DNA of 64,000 nt from Caballeronia ptereochthonis (GCF_001545075.1 NZ_FCOB02000017.1:1-64000), one strand, 5' to 3'. Shown: positions 41,801 to 50,820, numbered from the stretch's first letter. The notes: a model not told the origin generated them from the sequence alone. Program-made: numbers and translations.

Positions 41801-43735
41801 GCTTGCGAACGCGTTCTCGAAGAGCGGCTTCACGCGGTCGATGTCGAACTCGACGTCGTCCTGCAACTCGAGGCCGAAATCGTGAACCCACGCGTGGGGC
41901 GCGCCGGTCGGTTCGATCAGATACGGACGCTCCTCGTCGACGCGCACGCCGAGATGCTCGAGCATCGGCAGGCTGTGCGACAGCGCGATCGGATCGCCCG
42001 CGCGATACACCTTGAAGCGGAACGCGCGCCGCCCCGCTTCGATCGGCCTGTAGAGGCTCATCGACAGGCCGCCCGGGCGCGTGTGCGTCGCCTCGATGAG
42101 TTCGATGTCGCGCACCGCCGTGCGGGCCGGATAGTCCTCGCGGTAGCCCGCGGGAAACGAATCCGCGTAACGCTGCAACAGGCGGTTGCCCGCTTCCTCG
42201 CCGTGACTGTCGATGAGCGCATCGGCGAGATCGTCCTGCCAGCGGCGCGCCACCTGCACGACGCGCGCTTCGAGTTCGCGCGTATCGACTTCGGGCATCG
42301 CGCCGCGATCCGCGCGCACGACGATATGAATGCGCGCAAGCGGCGACTCGGAGAGCAGCGGCGTGAACTCGATGCTCTTGCCGTTGAACGCCTCCATCAG
42401 CACCTTGCTGATGCGGCGGCGCAAGTCGGTGTTGAACTTGTCGCGCGGCACGAACACGAGGCACGACACGAAGCGGTCGAAGCGGTCGCGCCGCACGAAC
42501 AGCCGGGTGCGCTGATGCTCCTGCAGGCGCAGCACGCCGAGCGCGGTATCGAAGAGCACGTCCTCGTCGGCCTGGAACAGCTCGTCACGCGGATACTGCT
42601 CCAGCACGGTGATGAGCGACTTCGCCAGATGCCCTTTCTCGAGGAACCCCGCGCGCCGCACGATGTTCGCGCACTTGCGCCGCACGATCGGTATTTCGGA
42701 GGTCGGCACGAGATACGCCGTCGACGTGTAGAGGCCGAGGAAGCGCCGCTCGCCGATCACCTTGCCGTCGGGGGAGACGCGCTTCACGCCGACATAGTCG
42801 AGATAGCCCGGCCGGTGCACCGTCGCGCGCGAATTGGCCTTCGTCAGAAAGATGGGCGCCGCGCCCTCGATGATCGCGGCCGCGCCGGGAGGCAGCGGCG
42901 TCAGATCGCCCGCGGCGGGCAGACGCAAGGTTTCGCGCAGGAGCCCCGCTCCCGATCCCGGCACGCCCCGCAGCGCGAAGCCGCCCTCGTGCTCGACGAG
43001 ATCGTAATCGCGGCAGCCGAGAAAGGTGAAATGATCCCCCACCATCCATTCGAGAAAGGCGCGGGCTTCGATGCCATCGGGCGTCGTGTCGCGCGTCTTC
43101 AGATCGTTGATCGCGGCGCGCGCCGAATCGAGCAGCTTCGGCCAGTCCTCGACCGATGCGCGCACGTCGCCGAGCACGCGGGCGATGTTCTCGCGCACTT
43201 CGTCGAGCCGCTCCGCGTCGCTGCAGCGGTCCACTTCGAAGTGAATGAACGATTCGAGCTCCGAGCTTTGATCCCCCGCCTCCGCGTGGCCCTGGCCGAT
43301 ACGCTCGATCTCGCCCGCATGCGCGCCCTTGCCGGCACGCCATACGCGAAACACCGGATGAATCGCCGAGTGCAGCGCGAGGCCGAGACGATTGAGCGCC
43401 ATCGTCACCGAATCGACGAGAAACGGCATGTCGTCGTTGACGATCTCCACCACCGTGTGATCCGAGTGCCAGCCGTGCTGCTCCAGATTCGGGTTGTAGA
43501 CGCGCAGCACCTCGCGCCCGCGCACGAACTTCTGCGCCGTCTGCCAGTGCGCCATCGCCGCGCCGTAGAGATCGGCGACATCGCGGTTCGCGATGTCCTC
43601 GACATCCACCTGTTCGTAGTAGTAGCGGAGAAGCGGCTCGATGACCTGAAAGGTCTGCTCCGGCAATCGTCCTCGCGCGAATTCGAGAAGATCGTTGATG
43701 ATGTGTTCGACCCGCGCTTCGTTCCTGACCAGCAT
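38870..43735 (-). CDS. gdhB: NAD-specific glutamate dehydrogenase, large (about 180 kDa) type
   Basis: 1621 residues, the usual size of the GDH-180 class. N-terminal ACT-like regulatory segments come first; the catalytic part contains GGLRWSDRREDFRTEVLGL, MVKNTVIVPVGSKGGFVVK with the catalytic Lys region, AADKGTATFSDYANAIA and the NAD-binding VVGIGDMSGDVFGNGML. It converts glutamate to 2-oxoglutarate and ammonia with NAD, feeding the TCA cycle when amino acids are the carbon source. Long open frames on the opposite strand are GC-driven shadows. Stand-alone gene. Confidence 0.95.
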   Translation of the reverse strand: MLVRNEARVEHIINDLLEFARGRLPEQTFQVIEPLLRYYYEQVDVEDIANRDVADLYGAAMAHWQTAQKFVRGREVLRVYNPNLEQHGWHSDHTVVEIVNDDMPFLVDSVTMALNRLGLALHSAIHPVFRVWRAGKGAHAGEIERIGQGHAEAGDQSSELESFIHFEVDRCSDAERLDEVRENIARVLGDVRASVEDWPKLLDSARAAINDLKTRDTTPDGIEARAFLEWMVGDHFTFLGCRDYDLVEHEGGFALRGVPGSGAGLLRETLRLPAAGDLTPLPPGAAAIIEGAAPIFLTKANSRATVHRPGYLDYVGVKRVSPDGKVIGERRFLGLYTSTAYLVPTSEIPIVRRKCANIVRRAGFLEKGHLAKSLITVLEQYPRDELFQADEDVLFDTALGVLRLQEHQRTRLFVRRDRFDRFVSCLVFVPRDKFNTDLRRRISKVLMEAFNGKSIEFTPLLSESPLARIHIVVRADRGAMPEVDTRELEARVVQVARRWQDDLADALIDSHGEEAGNRLLQRYADSFPAGYREDYPARTAVRDIELIEATHTRPGGLSMSLYRPIEAGRRAFRFKVYRAGDPIALSHSLPMLEHLGVRVDEERPYLIEPTGAPHAWVHDFGLELQDDVEFDIDRVKPLFENAFASVWSGEIENDDFNRLVLRAQFGARDVTIMRAYAKYLRQVGSTFSDAYIERALTGNPLIAKKLLQLFMVRFDPAYGGSTENRDKAAERVLADIEAALDQVPNLDEDRILRQFLGVIRATVRTNHFHRDANGQPRPYVSFKLDPSKVPGLPEPKPMFEIWVYAPRVEGVHLRGGRVARGGLRWSDRREDFRTEVLGLMKAQMVKNTVIVPVGSKGGFVVKNPPPVTDREAFLAEGVACYQMFLRGLLDVTDNRTPGGIVPPPDVVRHDPDDPYLVVAADKGTATFSDYANAIAHEYGFWLDDAFASGGSVGYDHKKMGITARGAWESVKRHFREMNFDTQTTDFTVVGIGDMSGDVFGNGMLLSRHIRLIAAFDHRHIFLDPSPDTETSFEERARLFALPRSSWADYDPALISAGGGVYPRTAKSIPVSPQVQAALGISASVLAPNELIRAILLAEADLLYNGGVGTYVKSSAETHQQVGDRTNDAVRVNGAELRAKVVAEGGNLGLTQLGRIEFAQHGGRINTDAIDNSAGVDCSDHEVNIKILLGLVVADGEMTEKQRNALLAEMTDEVGLLVLKDNYAQTQALSIAKRHEAVTLDAEARMMRFLERAGRLKRRIEFLPSDDEIAERAAAKAGLTSPERAVLLAYGKMWLYDELLESDVPEDSLVADMLPEYFPKPLRLRYSEAMQRHPLKREILATHLTNALVNRVGCTFVHRLMEETDARPSDIVRAAMMVRDVFDLDDLWRSIDGLDNIVADEVQARMFVDVVRLLDDTSLWFLRHLKHSGSGVHEARGVLARCREAAQRLAPQLPALLPAAQLDAWYARRRELEDAGVESSLAARVASGEIATAVLDSAEVAACSERSLELVASVYFGIGTLLDYRGIAERAMALPIATHWDLLARAAALEELARLKRALTVSALEQSRGIDTPDVIVESWRAKRRDALDRYTRLLAELRASGGASLSMLLVVVREMAVLERA

Positions 43736-43961
43736 GGTGTCCTCCCGAGGCTTTCGGTTGCGATGCCGTTACGGTCCGCTCTTCGCGTTCATGGAGATTA
43801 TGCGCCGGGCGGTGGCTTTAGCCCCGCGCCGGGCATGTGCGGATGCACAACGAAAGTGCGCCGCTCGTGCCCGTACGTTAGCCGCGCCGCGTGACCTTTG
43901 CGCGACATCGGCTTTCGGCTATTGTCGATGAGGGCGCGTCACGCCGATGGAAGGAGCCGCC

Positions 43962-44390
43962 ATGCAGGATTCGAACGAGGAAGCACCGCCGCAAACGGTC
44001 GTCGCGGTACGGCCGCAGCGGGAGATCGCCACGGTTCAGCGCCTGCCGTATTTCATCGGCTTGTCCGCGGCGACGGCGAACGCGCGTGGACTGTCGATGC
44101 ATCTCGTCGTCGTGCCGCCGGGCGGACATGGCGAGCCGCACGTCCATTGCGGCTACGAGACCGGCATCTACGTGCTGGAAGGACGCGTCGAGACGCGCTA
44201 TGGGCCGGGGCTCGAGGAATCGGTCGTGAGCGAGCCGGGCGACTTTCTGTTCATTCCGCCCGGCGTGCCGCATCAGCCGTTCAATCTGAGCGCGACGGAG
44301 CCGGCCCGCGCGGTGGTCGCGCGCAATGACGCCAACGAGGCGGAGCGCGTCGTGCCCTACGATCCGAAGGAGGCCGCTTCGCTTCAGTAG
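43962..44390 (+). CDS. Small cupin-domain protein
   Basis: 142 residues from ATG 43962 (AAGGAG upstream). Cupin motifs: HLVVVPPGGHGEPHVHCGYETGIYVLEGR (in parts) with His ligands, and PGDFLFIPPGVPHQPFN. Likely metal-binding. Its 3' end overlaps the convergent lipoprotein gene by 7 bp. Confidence 0.85.
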   Translation: MQDSNEEAPPQTVVAVRPQREIATVQRLPYFIGLSAATANARGLSMHLVVVPPGGHGEPHVHCGYETGIYVLEGRVETRYGPGLEESVVSEPGDFLFIPPGVPHQPFNLSATEPARAVVARNDANEAERVVPYDPKEAASLQ

Positions 44391-44878
44391 CCCGGCGCGC
44401 CGCCCGCCGGAAGATCGATATAGCCCGAGTCGGCGAAACGCGCGCCGCCGAACGGGCCGCCCGCGAGCTTGCCGCGCACCGCGTACGAAACCTTGCTGAC
44501 GGCGTCGCCCGTCGCGAAGCCGAAGGCCTGGCGCGCGACCGAGAACGCCGACACGGTCACCGGCACGGACAGCACCGTCTCGCCGAAGCGCGGCACGGTG
44601 CCGCGCTGATCGCTCACGCCGCTCGCGAACGGGCGGCCGTTGAGGTCGAGATCGAGCGCGACGCCGTCGAAGTCGATCGGCGAGTCGTTCGGGTTCTGCA
44701 CGCGCAGCTTCACGGCGAAGCGCATCTCGAGGCCCTGCCCTTCGAGCGGCTCGATGCCCGCGACGGCCACGCGCATCGCGTCGCGGTTGAAGAAGCCCGC
44801 ACAGCCGTCGAGCGCGAGCATCGCGATCAAGGCGACGAAAAGGAGAATGAAGCGCCCGCGCGCGTGATTCGATTGCAT
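44384..44878 (-). CDS. LEA14-like lipoprotein (water-stress/hypersensitive-response domain)
   Basis: From ATG 44878, 164 residues with a lipoprotein signal (FILLFVALIAMLALDGCAG, lipobox LDGC) and one WHy/LEA type 2 domain: VAVAGIEPLEGQGLEMRFAVKLRVQNPNDSPIDFDGVALDLDLNGR (in parts). These domains are linked to desiccation tolerance and outer-membrane lipoproteins in proteobacteria. The 3' end overlaps the convergent cupin gene. Confidence 0.85.
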   Translation of the reverse strand: MQSNHARGRFILLFVALIAMLALDGCAGFFNRDAMRVAVAGIEPLEGQGLEMRFAVKLRVQNPNDSPIDFDGVALDLDLNGRPFASGVSDQRGTVPRFGETVLSVPVTVSAFSVARQAFGFATGDAVSKVSYAVRGKLAGGPFGGARFADSGYIDLPAGGAPGY

Positions 44879-44906
44879 GAGAATGTGACTCCTCGCGATG
44901 TCGTGC

Positions 44907-45428
44907 TCATATCCGCAGCACATTCAGCAGCATGCGGCCATAGGCATGATGAAACCAGACATCGTCGACGACGAAAAGCGCGGCAGCCCACGCCGCGCCC
45001 ACGACGATCAGATCGCAATGCCCGCTGGTCCACAGATTGAGCGAGTGGCGCGCGCCGATCCACGGCACGCCGAGCGGGTTCGGCCAGTCCGCGAGCAGAT
45101 GCATGAGGCCGCCGCACGCGAAGCCGAACGCGACCGGCGCCGCCGGATGCCGCCCAAGCAGATGATACGAAAGCGCGAGCAGCGCGACCCAGCCGACGCC
45201 CCAGTGTGTGAGCGTGCGATGCGTGATCCACAGCTTGCGGGCGCGCGTCCACCACGCGACTTCCAGCCAGTCCGGCGCGGTGGCGCCCGCCACGCCCGCG
45301 AGCAGCGCGAGCGCGCCGGAAAGCATGCCCGCGCCCGCGCCGGCCGATTTGCCCGCGGCCGTCACGATCGCCGCCGCGATGATGCCCGCCGCCCATCCGG
45401 TCGCGTGATGCGCCTTGTTCGATGCCAT
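44907..45428 (-). CDS. Membrane-bound metal-dependent hydrolase (YdjM-like)
   Basis: 173 residues from ATG 45428 (MASNKAHHATGWAAG). Four predicted membrane helices; conserved HH near the start, PDWLE, THRTLTHWGVG and HLLADWPNPLG. These polar residues define the YdjM family of putative membrane hydrolases, whose substrate is unknown. It precedes the LEA14-like lipoprotein on the same strand, 28 bp away. Confidence 0.82.
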   Translation of the reverse strand: MASNKAHHATGWAAGIIAAAIVTAAGKSAGAGAGMLSGALALLAGVAGATAPDWLEVAWWTRARKLWITHRTLTHWGVGWVALLALSYHLLGRHPAAPVAFGFACGGLMHLLADWPNPLGVPWIGARHSLNLWTSGHCDLIVVGAAWAAALFVVDDVWFHHAYGRMLLNVLRI

Positions 45429-45696
45429 GAAGAGACCCGCGTTATCGCCCTTGCCGGGAAAGCGCGCATGTTCGCACGGCGCCCGCAAATGGGGCCGGGC
45501 TGAAACATAAACTTACGCAAATGCGCACGCAGAAACAGGGCTCGTGATCACGTCGACGGCGAGGCGGCGCGGCGTTGACTAAAATGGTTGCTAGATTGCT
45601 GCGCAATTCACGCTGCGGACGTCGAAAACGCGTTCCACGCCCGCCTGCGCATTCAGGCATTGAACGTATTGACCGTATCCATCCGAACCGGCCGTC

Positions 45697-46203
45697 ATGC
45701 AACACCTGAAATACCTGAGCGCTTATCCGAATGCGCTTCAGGACAAGGTGCGCCGACTGATCGCCCAACAACAATTGGGCGCTTATCTCGACGCACGCTA
45801 TCCGAACAAGCACGCGGTGCAGTCCGATCGCGCGCTCTACCAATATTGCTCAGACCTGAAGCAGGAGTTCATTCGCGTCGCGCCCGCGATCGACAAGGTC
45901 TTCTACGACAGCAAGCTGGACGTGCTGCGTCACGCGCTCGGCCTGCACACCGCGATTTCCCGCGTGCAGGGCGCGCGGCTCAAGGCGAAGAAGGAAATTC
46001 GCATCGCCTCGCTCTTCAGGGACACGGCGCCCGAGTTTCTGCGCATGATCGTCGTGCACGAGCTCGCGCATCTGAAGGAGAGCGATCACAACAAGGCGTT
46101 CTATCGACTGTGCGAGCTGATGCAGCCGGGCTACCATCAGATCGAGTTCGACTTGAGGCTTTATCTCACCCATCGGGATCTCGTGCGCTCGAAGGCGGCG
46201 TGA
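45697..46203 (+). CDS. YgjP-like zinc metallopeptidase-domain protein
   Basis: 168 residues. The motif MIVVHELAHLKESDHNKAFYRL provides HExxH-like zinc ligands (HELAH plus the downstream His), as in the YgjP/DUF45 group. No signal peptide, so cytoplasmic. Function in the family is poorly known. Confidence 0.82.
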   Translation: MQHLKYLSAYPNALQDKVRRLIAQQQLGAYLDARYPNKHAVQSDRALYQYCSDLKQEFIRVAPAIDKVFYDSKLDVLRHALGLHTAISRVQGARLKAKKEIRIASLFRDTAPEFLRMIVVHELAHLKESDHNKAFYRLCELMQPGYHQIEFDLRLYLTHRDLVRSKAA

Positions 46204-46219
46204 GTTTCGCTGCACCGCA

Positions 46220-46939
46220 TCAAACCGACCATGCGAGCGCGGCCGCGTATCCGGCGGGCGCGCCGAGCGAAATCGCCGCGAACGCGCCCGCCTCGCGACC
46301 GACCGCATAGCGAACGCCATCGCGCGGCAGCACGGAAAAACCGTTCATCGCAACCATCCCCCCGCCGATGCCGGCGCCGTGCGCCTTCAGCACGGCCTCT
46401 TTCGCCGTCCAGCAATCGAAGAATGCGCCGCCGCGCGCGGCTTCGGACATGGCTTCGATTTCATGCCGGTCGCGCTGCGCCAGCACCGACGCTTCCAGCT
46501 CGCGCCAGTCGAAGCTCGCGCGCGCCGCTTCGATATCGACGCCCACGCGTCTTGCATGCGACACCGCAATCAGGCCATACGCTCCGGAATACGATACGTT
46601 GAAGTCCGGCGCGTCCGCAGGCGCGAGCGCGGGCCTGCCGTTCGCGCCTGCATCCAGGATGAGGGCTGCCGGATCGGCGCCCGTTTCGGCGGCAAGCACA
46701 TGCCGCAGTGCCGCACGCACGATGGCGAAGCGCGCCGCATCCTCGTGCCGCAGGAAGCGCGCCGCCCGCGCGCGTTCGCTCGCATGTAGCACCGCATGAG
46801 CGGCGTCATCGAGCGGTGCCGCGAGGTCGATCCGCACGAGCCAGGCGCGCACGTCGCCCGGGGCGTCGGCGGGAAGCGGCATGGGCCGCAGGTCGAAGGG
46901 AAGCTTCGCTTCGTTCTTTCGATCGCGCGATCCGGTCAT
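46220..46939 (-). CDS. 4'-phosphopantetheinyl transferase (Sfp-like)
   Basis: 239 residues from ATG 46939, which overlaps the tautomerase stop as ATGA. Sfp-type motifs: GRPALAPADAPDFNVSYSG, VGVDIEAAR, and FFDCWTAKEAVLKAHGAGIG containing the W-x-KE metal-binding signature. It loads the phosphopantetheine arm onto carrier proteins of fatty-acid, polyketide or peptide synthases. No synthase lies nearby. Confidence 0.9.
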   Translation of the reverse strand: MTGSRDRKNEAKLPFDLRPMPLPADAPGDVRAWLVRIDLAAPLDDAAHAVLHASERARAARFLRHEDAARFAIVRAALRHVLAAETGADPAALILDAGANGRPALAPADAPDFNVSYSGAYGLIAVSHARRVGVDIEAARASFDWRELEASVLAQRDRHEIEAMSEAARGGAFFDCWTAKEAVLKAHGAGIGGGMVAMNGFSVLPRDGVRYAVGREAGAFAAISLGAPAGYAAALAWSV

Positions 46940-47322
46940 TTGGGTGCGTACTGCGCCTCGCCGTTGCCGAAGGACCAGTTCTCCTTCTTCACTTCGACGA
47001 GGCTGATGAACACGTCCTCGCGCCGCAGCTTCAATCGCTCGTGCAACCCGTCGGCGACGGCCTTGTAGAACGCGCTTTTCTTCGCGACGTCGCGGCCTTC
47101 GTTGAGCGTGACCTGGATCACGACGCAAGCGTCGGTACGGCTGATGCCGAGATACGTGCGGTCGACGATGAAATCCGATGCCCCGTGTTCCGCCACGATC
47201 TGGAAGCGATCGTTCTCGGGCACATCGAGCGTGGAACGCATCGCGTCGTACACCACGTCGCCGATGGCCGTGCGATAGGCGCTGTCCTTGCCCTTGAGCA
47301 AATCGATTCGAACGAGCGGCAT
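46936..47322 (-). CDS. Tautomerase-superfamily protein
   Basis: 128 residues with the catalytic N-terminal Pro (MPLVRIDLLKGKDSAYR) exposed after Met removal, and TYLGISRTDACVVIQVTLNEGR in the core. Length of about 127 places it in the malonate-semialdehyde-decarboxylase-like group rather than the 62-residue 4-OT group. GAGGAG precedes the start. Coupled to the transferase gene downstream. Confidence 0.88.
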   Translation of the reverse strand: MPLVRIDLLKGKDSAYRTAIGDVVYDAMRSTLDVPENDRFQIVAEHGASDFIVDRTYLGISRTDACVVIQVTLNEGRDVAKKSAFYKAVADGLHERLKLRREDVFISLVEVKKENWSFGNGEAQYAPK

Positions 47323-47344
47323 GAGATTCTCCTCGTGGATTGAT

Positions 47345-48148
47345 TCAGCGGAAGTCCGGATGCAGAAGCAGTTGCGGCAGACCCGCGCGGTCGACGTACA
47401 CGACGGCGTTCTGCTCGAACTCTGTCATCAGGATATCGGCGATGTCGCGCGTCGCGTCGAGCACGAGCAGGCTCGCTTCGGCAGACCAGATGTTCATCGG
47501 ATCGATGCCCGCGCCCGGTAACGCGCGCAAGCCCAGTCGCTCCACACGCTCGATCAGCGTGCGTTGCCGATTCGCGTTGTCCTCGGTCGAAAGCACGTGC
47601 CCGAAGGGATTGAACGCCGTCACGAACACCGCGCTCCCGGCGCCGTGCCGCTCGAGCAGCGACGCCACCGCGCCATTCTCGACGCCGATTTTCATGTCGA
47701 TGTCCGGCTGCGCATCGATCCGGTAGATCGCCGCGTGATACGCAGCGAGCGTCGCGGCAGGCAGCGCACGGGGCGACGCGTTCTTCAGCACGATCGGCCG
47801 GCCATGCGGCGTGCGGCGCGCCGCCTCGTCCCATGCGACGCGGCGCTGCTCGAGCATCGCCGTGCTCACGCAGCCCTTCGCCGCGCTCAGGCGCTCCAGC
47901 GCACTCAGCCAATGCGCGTAATACGTATCGCCGTGATCGGGGTCTCCCGCGGCCTGCGCGTCCTTGATCGCCACGCTCAACGCATGCGCCCATTCCTGCC
48001 AGGTGAATACGCCCCGCTCGTGCAAGGCGAGCGTCATCGCGAACGCCTGCGCTTCCCATGGCGCGCGAAACACCGGGCCGTCGTCGTCGAACGGCAGTCC
48101 GGGCAGCGCGGCGCGCAGTTCCTGATGCTTCGTTTCGTCGGCGCTCAT
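47345..48148 (-). CDS. Nitrile hydratase accessory protein fused to a DUF3293 domain
   Basis: 267 residues. Residues 1-100 (LPGLPFDDDGPVFRAPWEAQAFAMTLALHERGVFTWQEWAHAL in parts, DTYYAHWLSALERL) are the nitrile hydratase activator domain, itself related to the N-terminus of the beta subunit, which helps load the metal. Residues about 130-267 (AYHAAIYRID, VFVTAFNPFGHVLSTEDN, LLVLDATRDIADILMTEFEQNAVVYVD in parts) match DUF3293. The frame is continuous, so this is a real fusion. Start ATG 48148 lies one base past the beta-subunit stop. Role of the second domain unknown. Confidence 0.82.
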   Translation of the reverse strand: MSADETKHQELRAALPGLPFDDDGPVFRAPWEAQAFAMTLALHERGVFTWQEWAHALSVAIKDAQAAGDPDHGDTYYAHWLSALERLSAAKGCVSTAMLEQRRVAWDEAARRTPHGRPIVLKNASPRALPAATLAAYHAAIYRIDAQPDIDMKIGVENGAVASLLERHGAGSAVFVTAFNPFGHVLSTEDNANRQRTLIERVERLGLRALPGAGIDPMNIWSAEASLLVLDATRDIADILMTEFEQNAVVYVDRAGLPQLLLHPDFR

Positions 48149-48149
48149 G

Positions 48150-48824
48150 TCAGGCGCGCGCCGCATCGAGATAAGGCTCCCAGCAATCCGCACAGACCGA
48201 CGATGCCGTCGTGTCCGGGCCCCAGAGCTCGGCCGCATCGAAGCGCACCGTATAGAGCCAGTGCGGATGCTCGCCATCACCGAGCGCGTTTTCGTCGGGA
48301 AAGACATGCGTGCCGCGCACGGCGACGATGCGCCCGAGCTTGCCCCGGCAATAGCGCGGCAGCCGCGTATGCGTGGGCGGATTCATCAGCTTCGTGCGAA
48401 CTTCATCGCCGACGGCGAAGCGCGCCGGCGCCGTTGCCGGACGATCGACCGGCGAGCCGCGCAGGAGCGCCGCGCTCACATCGGCGGCCTTCAGCACGCG
48501 CACGTTCGGCACGGCGGCTGAGTGCGAGCGGCCGGCGCCGATTTCCTCGGCGCTCGCGAGCCCCTTCGCGATCAGCAGCTTCTTCAAGCCCTCGAACCAG
48601 ATTTCGTAGTAGCTGCTGTTGAGATATTGCGCGGGCGGCAGGCTTTCGCGCGCCGCGCGCGACGTATCGATATTCCACTGACCCGTCGCGCCCATCGCGA
48701 GCGTGACGGCGAGCACGCGCCGCTCCCACTCCGCATGAAAGGGCGAAGCGCCGGGCGCGTCGCATGGATCGGGGCGGACCGGGCCGAAGCCCTGCATGCC
48801 GCCCATGTCGTGTGCCGCGTTCAT
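48150..48824 (-). CDS. nthB: Nitrile hydratase beta subunit
   Basis: 224 residues: [16 protein letters not shown] at the N-terminus, the helical activator-like part, and the C-terminal SH3-like barrel ([32 protein letters not shown] in parts, [14 protein letters not shown]). It supplies the arginines that hold the oxidised cysteines of the alpha subunit. ATG 48824 overlaps the alpha stop as ATGA. Confidence 0.92.
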   Translation of the reverse strand: MNAAHDMGGMQGFGPVRPDPCDAPGASPFHAEWERRVLAVTLAMGATGQWNIDTSRAARESLPPAQYLNSSYYEIWFEGLKKLLIAKGLASAEEIGAGRSHSAAVPNVRVLKAADVSAALLRGSPVDRPATAPARFAVGDEVRTKLMNPPTHTRLPRYCRGKLGRIVAVRGTHVFPDENALGDGEHPHWLYTVRFDAAELWGPDTTASSVCADCWEPYLDAARA

Positions 48825-49471
48825 GCCGATGCTCCCGCTACCTGCGACGGGCTCAGCGCGAGCCCCGTGCCGATCATCGAATCGCGCGTGACGAGGTTCG
48901 CGAGCGCGTCTTCGTCCAGATGCTCCGTGCCCACGGGGCGCAGCGGCAGGACGAGATAGCGGACTTCGGCCGTCGAATCCCATACGCGCAGTTCGACGTG
49001 TTCCGGCAACCGCACGCCGAAGTCCCGCAGCACGCCGCGCGGATCGATCACCGCGCGCGAACGGTACGGCGCCGATTTGTACCAGACGGGCGGCAGGCCG
49101 AGCACCGACCACGGATAGCACGAGCACAGCGTGCAGACAACCATGTTATGTACGTCCTCCGTGTTTTCAAGCGCGACCATGTGCTCGCCCTGTCGTCCGC
49201 TATAGCCGAGGGATGCGATGGCGGCGGTGGCGTCGTCGAGAAGCCACGCGCGGTAGCCCGGATCGCTCCACGCCTTCGCGACGACGCGTGCGCCGTTGCG
49301 CGGCCCGACCTTGTGCTCGTAGGTTTCGATGAACACGTCGAGCGCGTGCGGATCGATATAGCCTTTCTCGACCAGCAGCGATTCGAGCGCCTTCACGCGC
49401 AGGTCCATCTCCGGCAATGCGCTGCCGGCGCGGTCGTGATCATGGTGATGATGGTCGTGATCGTGGCTCAT
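48821..49471 (-). CDS. nthA: Nitrile hydratase alpha subunit, cobalt type
   Basis: 216 residues. The metal site [11 protein letters not shown] has Thr at the position that distinguishes cobalt (CTLCSC) from iron (CSLCSC) enzymes. The N-terminus is His-rich ([13 protein letters not shown]), common in the cobalt group and possibly a metal-binding tail. The enzyme hydrates nitriles to amides. First of three genes (alpha, beta, accessory); no amidase is adjacent. Confidence 0.93.
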   Translation of the reverse strand: MSHDHDHHHHDHDRAGSALPEMDLRVKALESLLVEKGYIDPHALDVFIETYEHKVGPRNGARVVAKAWSDPGYRAWLLDDATAAIASLGYSGRQGEHMVALENTEDVHNMVVCTLCSCYPWSVLGLPPVWYKSAPYRSRAVIDPRGVLRDFGVRLPEHVELRVWDSTAEVRYLVLPLRPVGTEHLDEDALANLVTRDSMIGTGLALSPSQVAGASA

Positions 49472-49595
49472 GAGCGGGTCTCGCGAGTGACACAGACGTC
49501 ACACGTTACCGGAGTGTGCGCAAGCGTGCAAACTGCGTCCCGGCGGCCCTTGCGCCGCCTATACTGGAATCGGCGGCTCATGCGAGGAGGAAGCC

Positions 49596-49790
49596 ATGAC
49601 ACGCACATACATCGACTGCCGCGAGTGCCCGAGCGACGTGAAATGCACCGTCGCCCTCAGCGCCGACACCGAGGACGAACTGATGGAAGCGGCCGTGCAG
49701 CATGCGGTCAGCGTTCATCAGCACACGGACACGCCCGAGTTGCGCGCGCAACTGAAGACCTTCTTCCACGAAGGCACGCCGCCCGCCTGA
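49596..49790 (+). CDS. DUF1059 family small protein
   Basis: 64 residues: MTRTYIDCRECPSDVKCTVALSADTEDELMEAAVQHAVSVHQH (in parts). The Cys residues (DCRECP, KCT) and His-rich second half fit the DUF1059 small metal-binding type. GAGGAGGAAGCC precedes the start. Confidence 0.85.
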   Translation: MTRTYIDCRECPSDVKCTVALSADTEDELMEAAVQHAVSVHQHTDTPELRAQLKTFFHEGTPPA

Positions 49791-49797
49791 TCTCGCT

Positions 49798-50691
49798 TCA
49801 ACCCAGTTCGAAAGTCGTCACGCCGAACACGCGCGCGAGCGGCACGTCGGGTTGCGCGCGCGTGTACATGCGCGCGGTTTCGAACTCGCTCCTCATGTCG
49901 TGCTCCATGGCGAGCGCCACGGCTGCGGGATTGCTTTCGGGGACATCGAGAAACACGCGCTCGCCCGGCACGCCGGAGACGAGCGCGCGATAGAGTGCGC
50001 GCGCAATCGGAAGATCGTCGGCGAACAGCGGCCCGATCTTGTGGCCACTCCTGCAAAGCCTGATCGCGGCGAGGCCGCGCACGGCGCCGTCATCGAGCGC
50101 GACGCATGCGCGCGCGTGCGCGCGCGGTTGCGACAGCCACGCGCGCAGAAATGCGGCGCGCTGGCAGGCGAACATGCGCGCGTCGTAATCGAGCAGACGT
50201 TCGAAGGGAACGTCGAGCGCATCGGCAATCGCGATGCCATCGACGGGCTCGTCATCCACGGACGCGACGCCCTCGTAACGCACGTTGCGGTAAGCGAGCA
50301 CGAAACCGGACTTGCGATAGTTGGGCTGCTGCGCGAGCACGCCGTCGAGCCCGATGTTGCGCGCGCCGAGATAAACCATGCCCTCGTTCCACAAGCGCAT
50401 GCCGAAGCCCTTGCCGCGCCATTCGGGACGCACGATATAAAGACCGATGAAGCCGAACGCATCGCCGTATGCCACGGCCGAGATGCAGCCGATCGGCTCG
50501 CCATTCCACGTGCCCATGAAGAAGCCCTGCGGATCGGCGGCGAAGAACGAGGCCGCATCATCGAGACCGGGATTCCATCCTTCCGACGCGGCCCATCCGA
50601 GCGCCGCTTCGACATCGGGCGGCGTCATGCGGCGGACGGCGAAACGGGAATCGTCGGGTGTCGCGCGGGACGGATCGGGGACGGATGACAT
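49798..50691 (-). CDS. GNAT-family N-acetyltransferase with C-terminal GNAT-like domain
   Basis: 297 residues. First half: FAVRRMTPPDVEAALGWAASEGWNPG, IGLYIVRPEWRGKGFGMRLWNEGM with the acetyl-CoA loop R-x-x-G-x-G. Second half (DDGAVRGLAAIRLCRSGHKIGPLFADD, FLDVPESN) matches the second domain seen in this two-domain GNAT group. Substrate unknown. Confidence 0.88.
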   Translation of the reverse strand: MSSVPDPSRATPDDSRFAVRRMTPPDVEAALGWAASEGWNPGLDDAASFFAADPQGFFMGTWNGEPIGCISAVAYGDAFGFIGLYIVRPEWRGKGFGMRLWNEGMVYLGARNIGLDGVLAQQPNYRKSGFVLAYRNVRYEGVASVDDEPVDGIAIADALDVPFERLLDYDARMFACQRAAFLRAWLSQPRAHARACVALDDGAVRGLAAIRLCRSGHKIGPLFADDLPIARALYRALVSGVPGERVFLDVPESNPAAVALAMEHDMRSEFETARMYTRAQPDVPLARVFGVTTFELG

Positions 50692-50820
50692 GCGGCGCGC
50701 CTCGCGAAATGAAGGTGCGTTCAGTGTCGCGCGTTTCTGGTGCGGGGAAAAGATGCGGAAGGAAGAGATGAATCGAGGGGAACGAATCGAGGGGAACGGG
50801 CCGAACGTGCGTCGACCCGC

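Noticed and set aside
40034..43894. A 1286-residue open frame opposite the glutamate dehydrogenase gene
   Set aside because: It is an Arg/His/Ala-rich shadow caused by high GC; the opposite strand encodes a full, motif-bearing enzyme.
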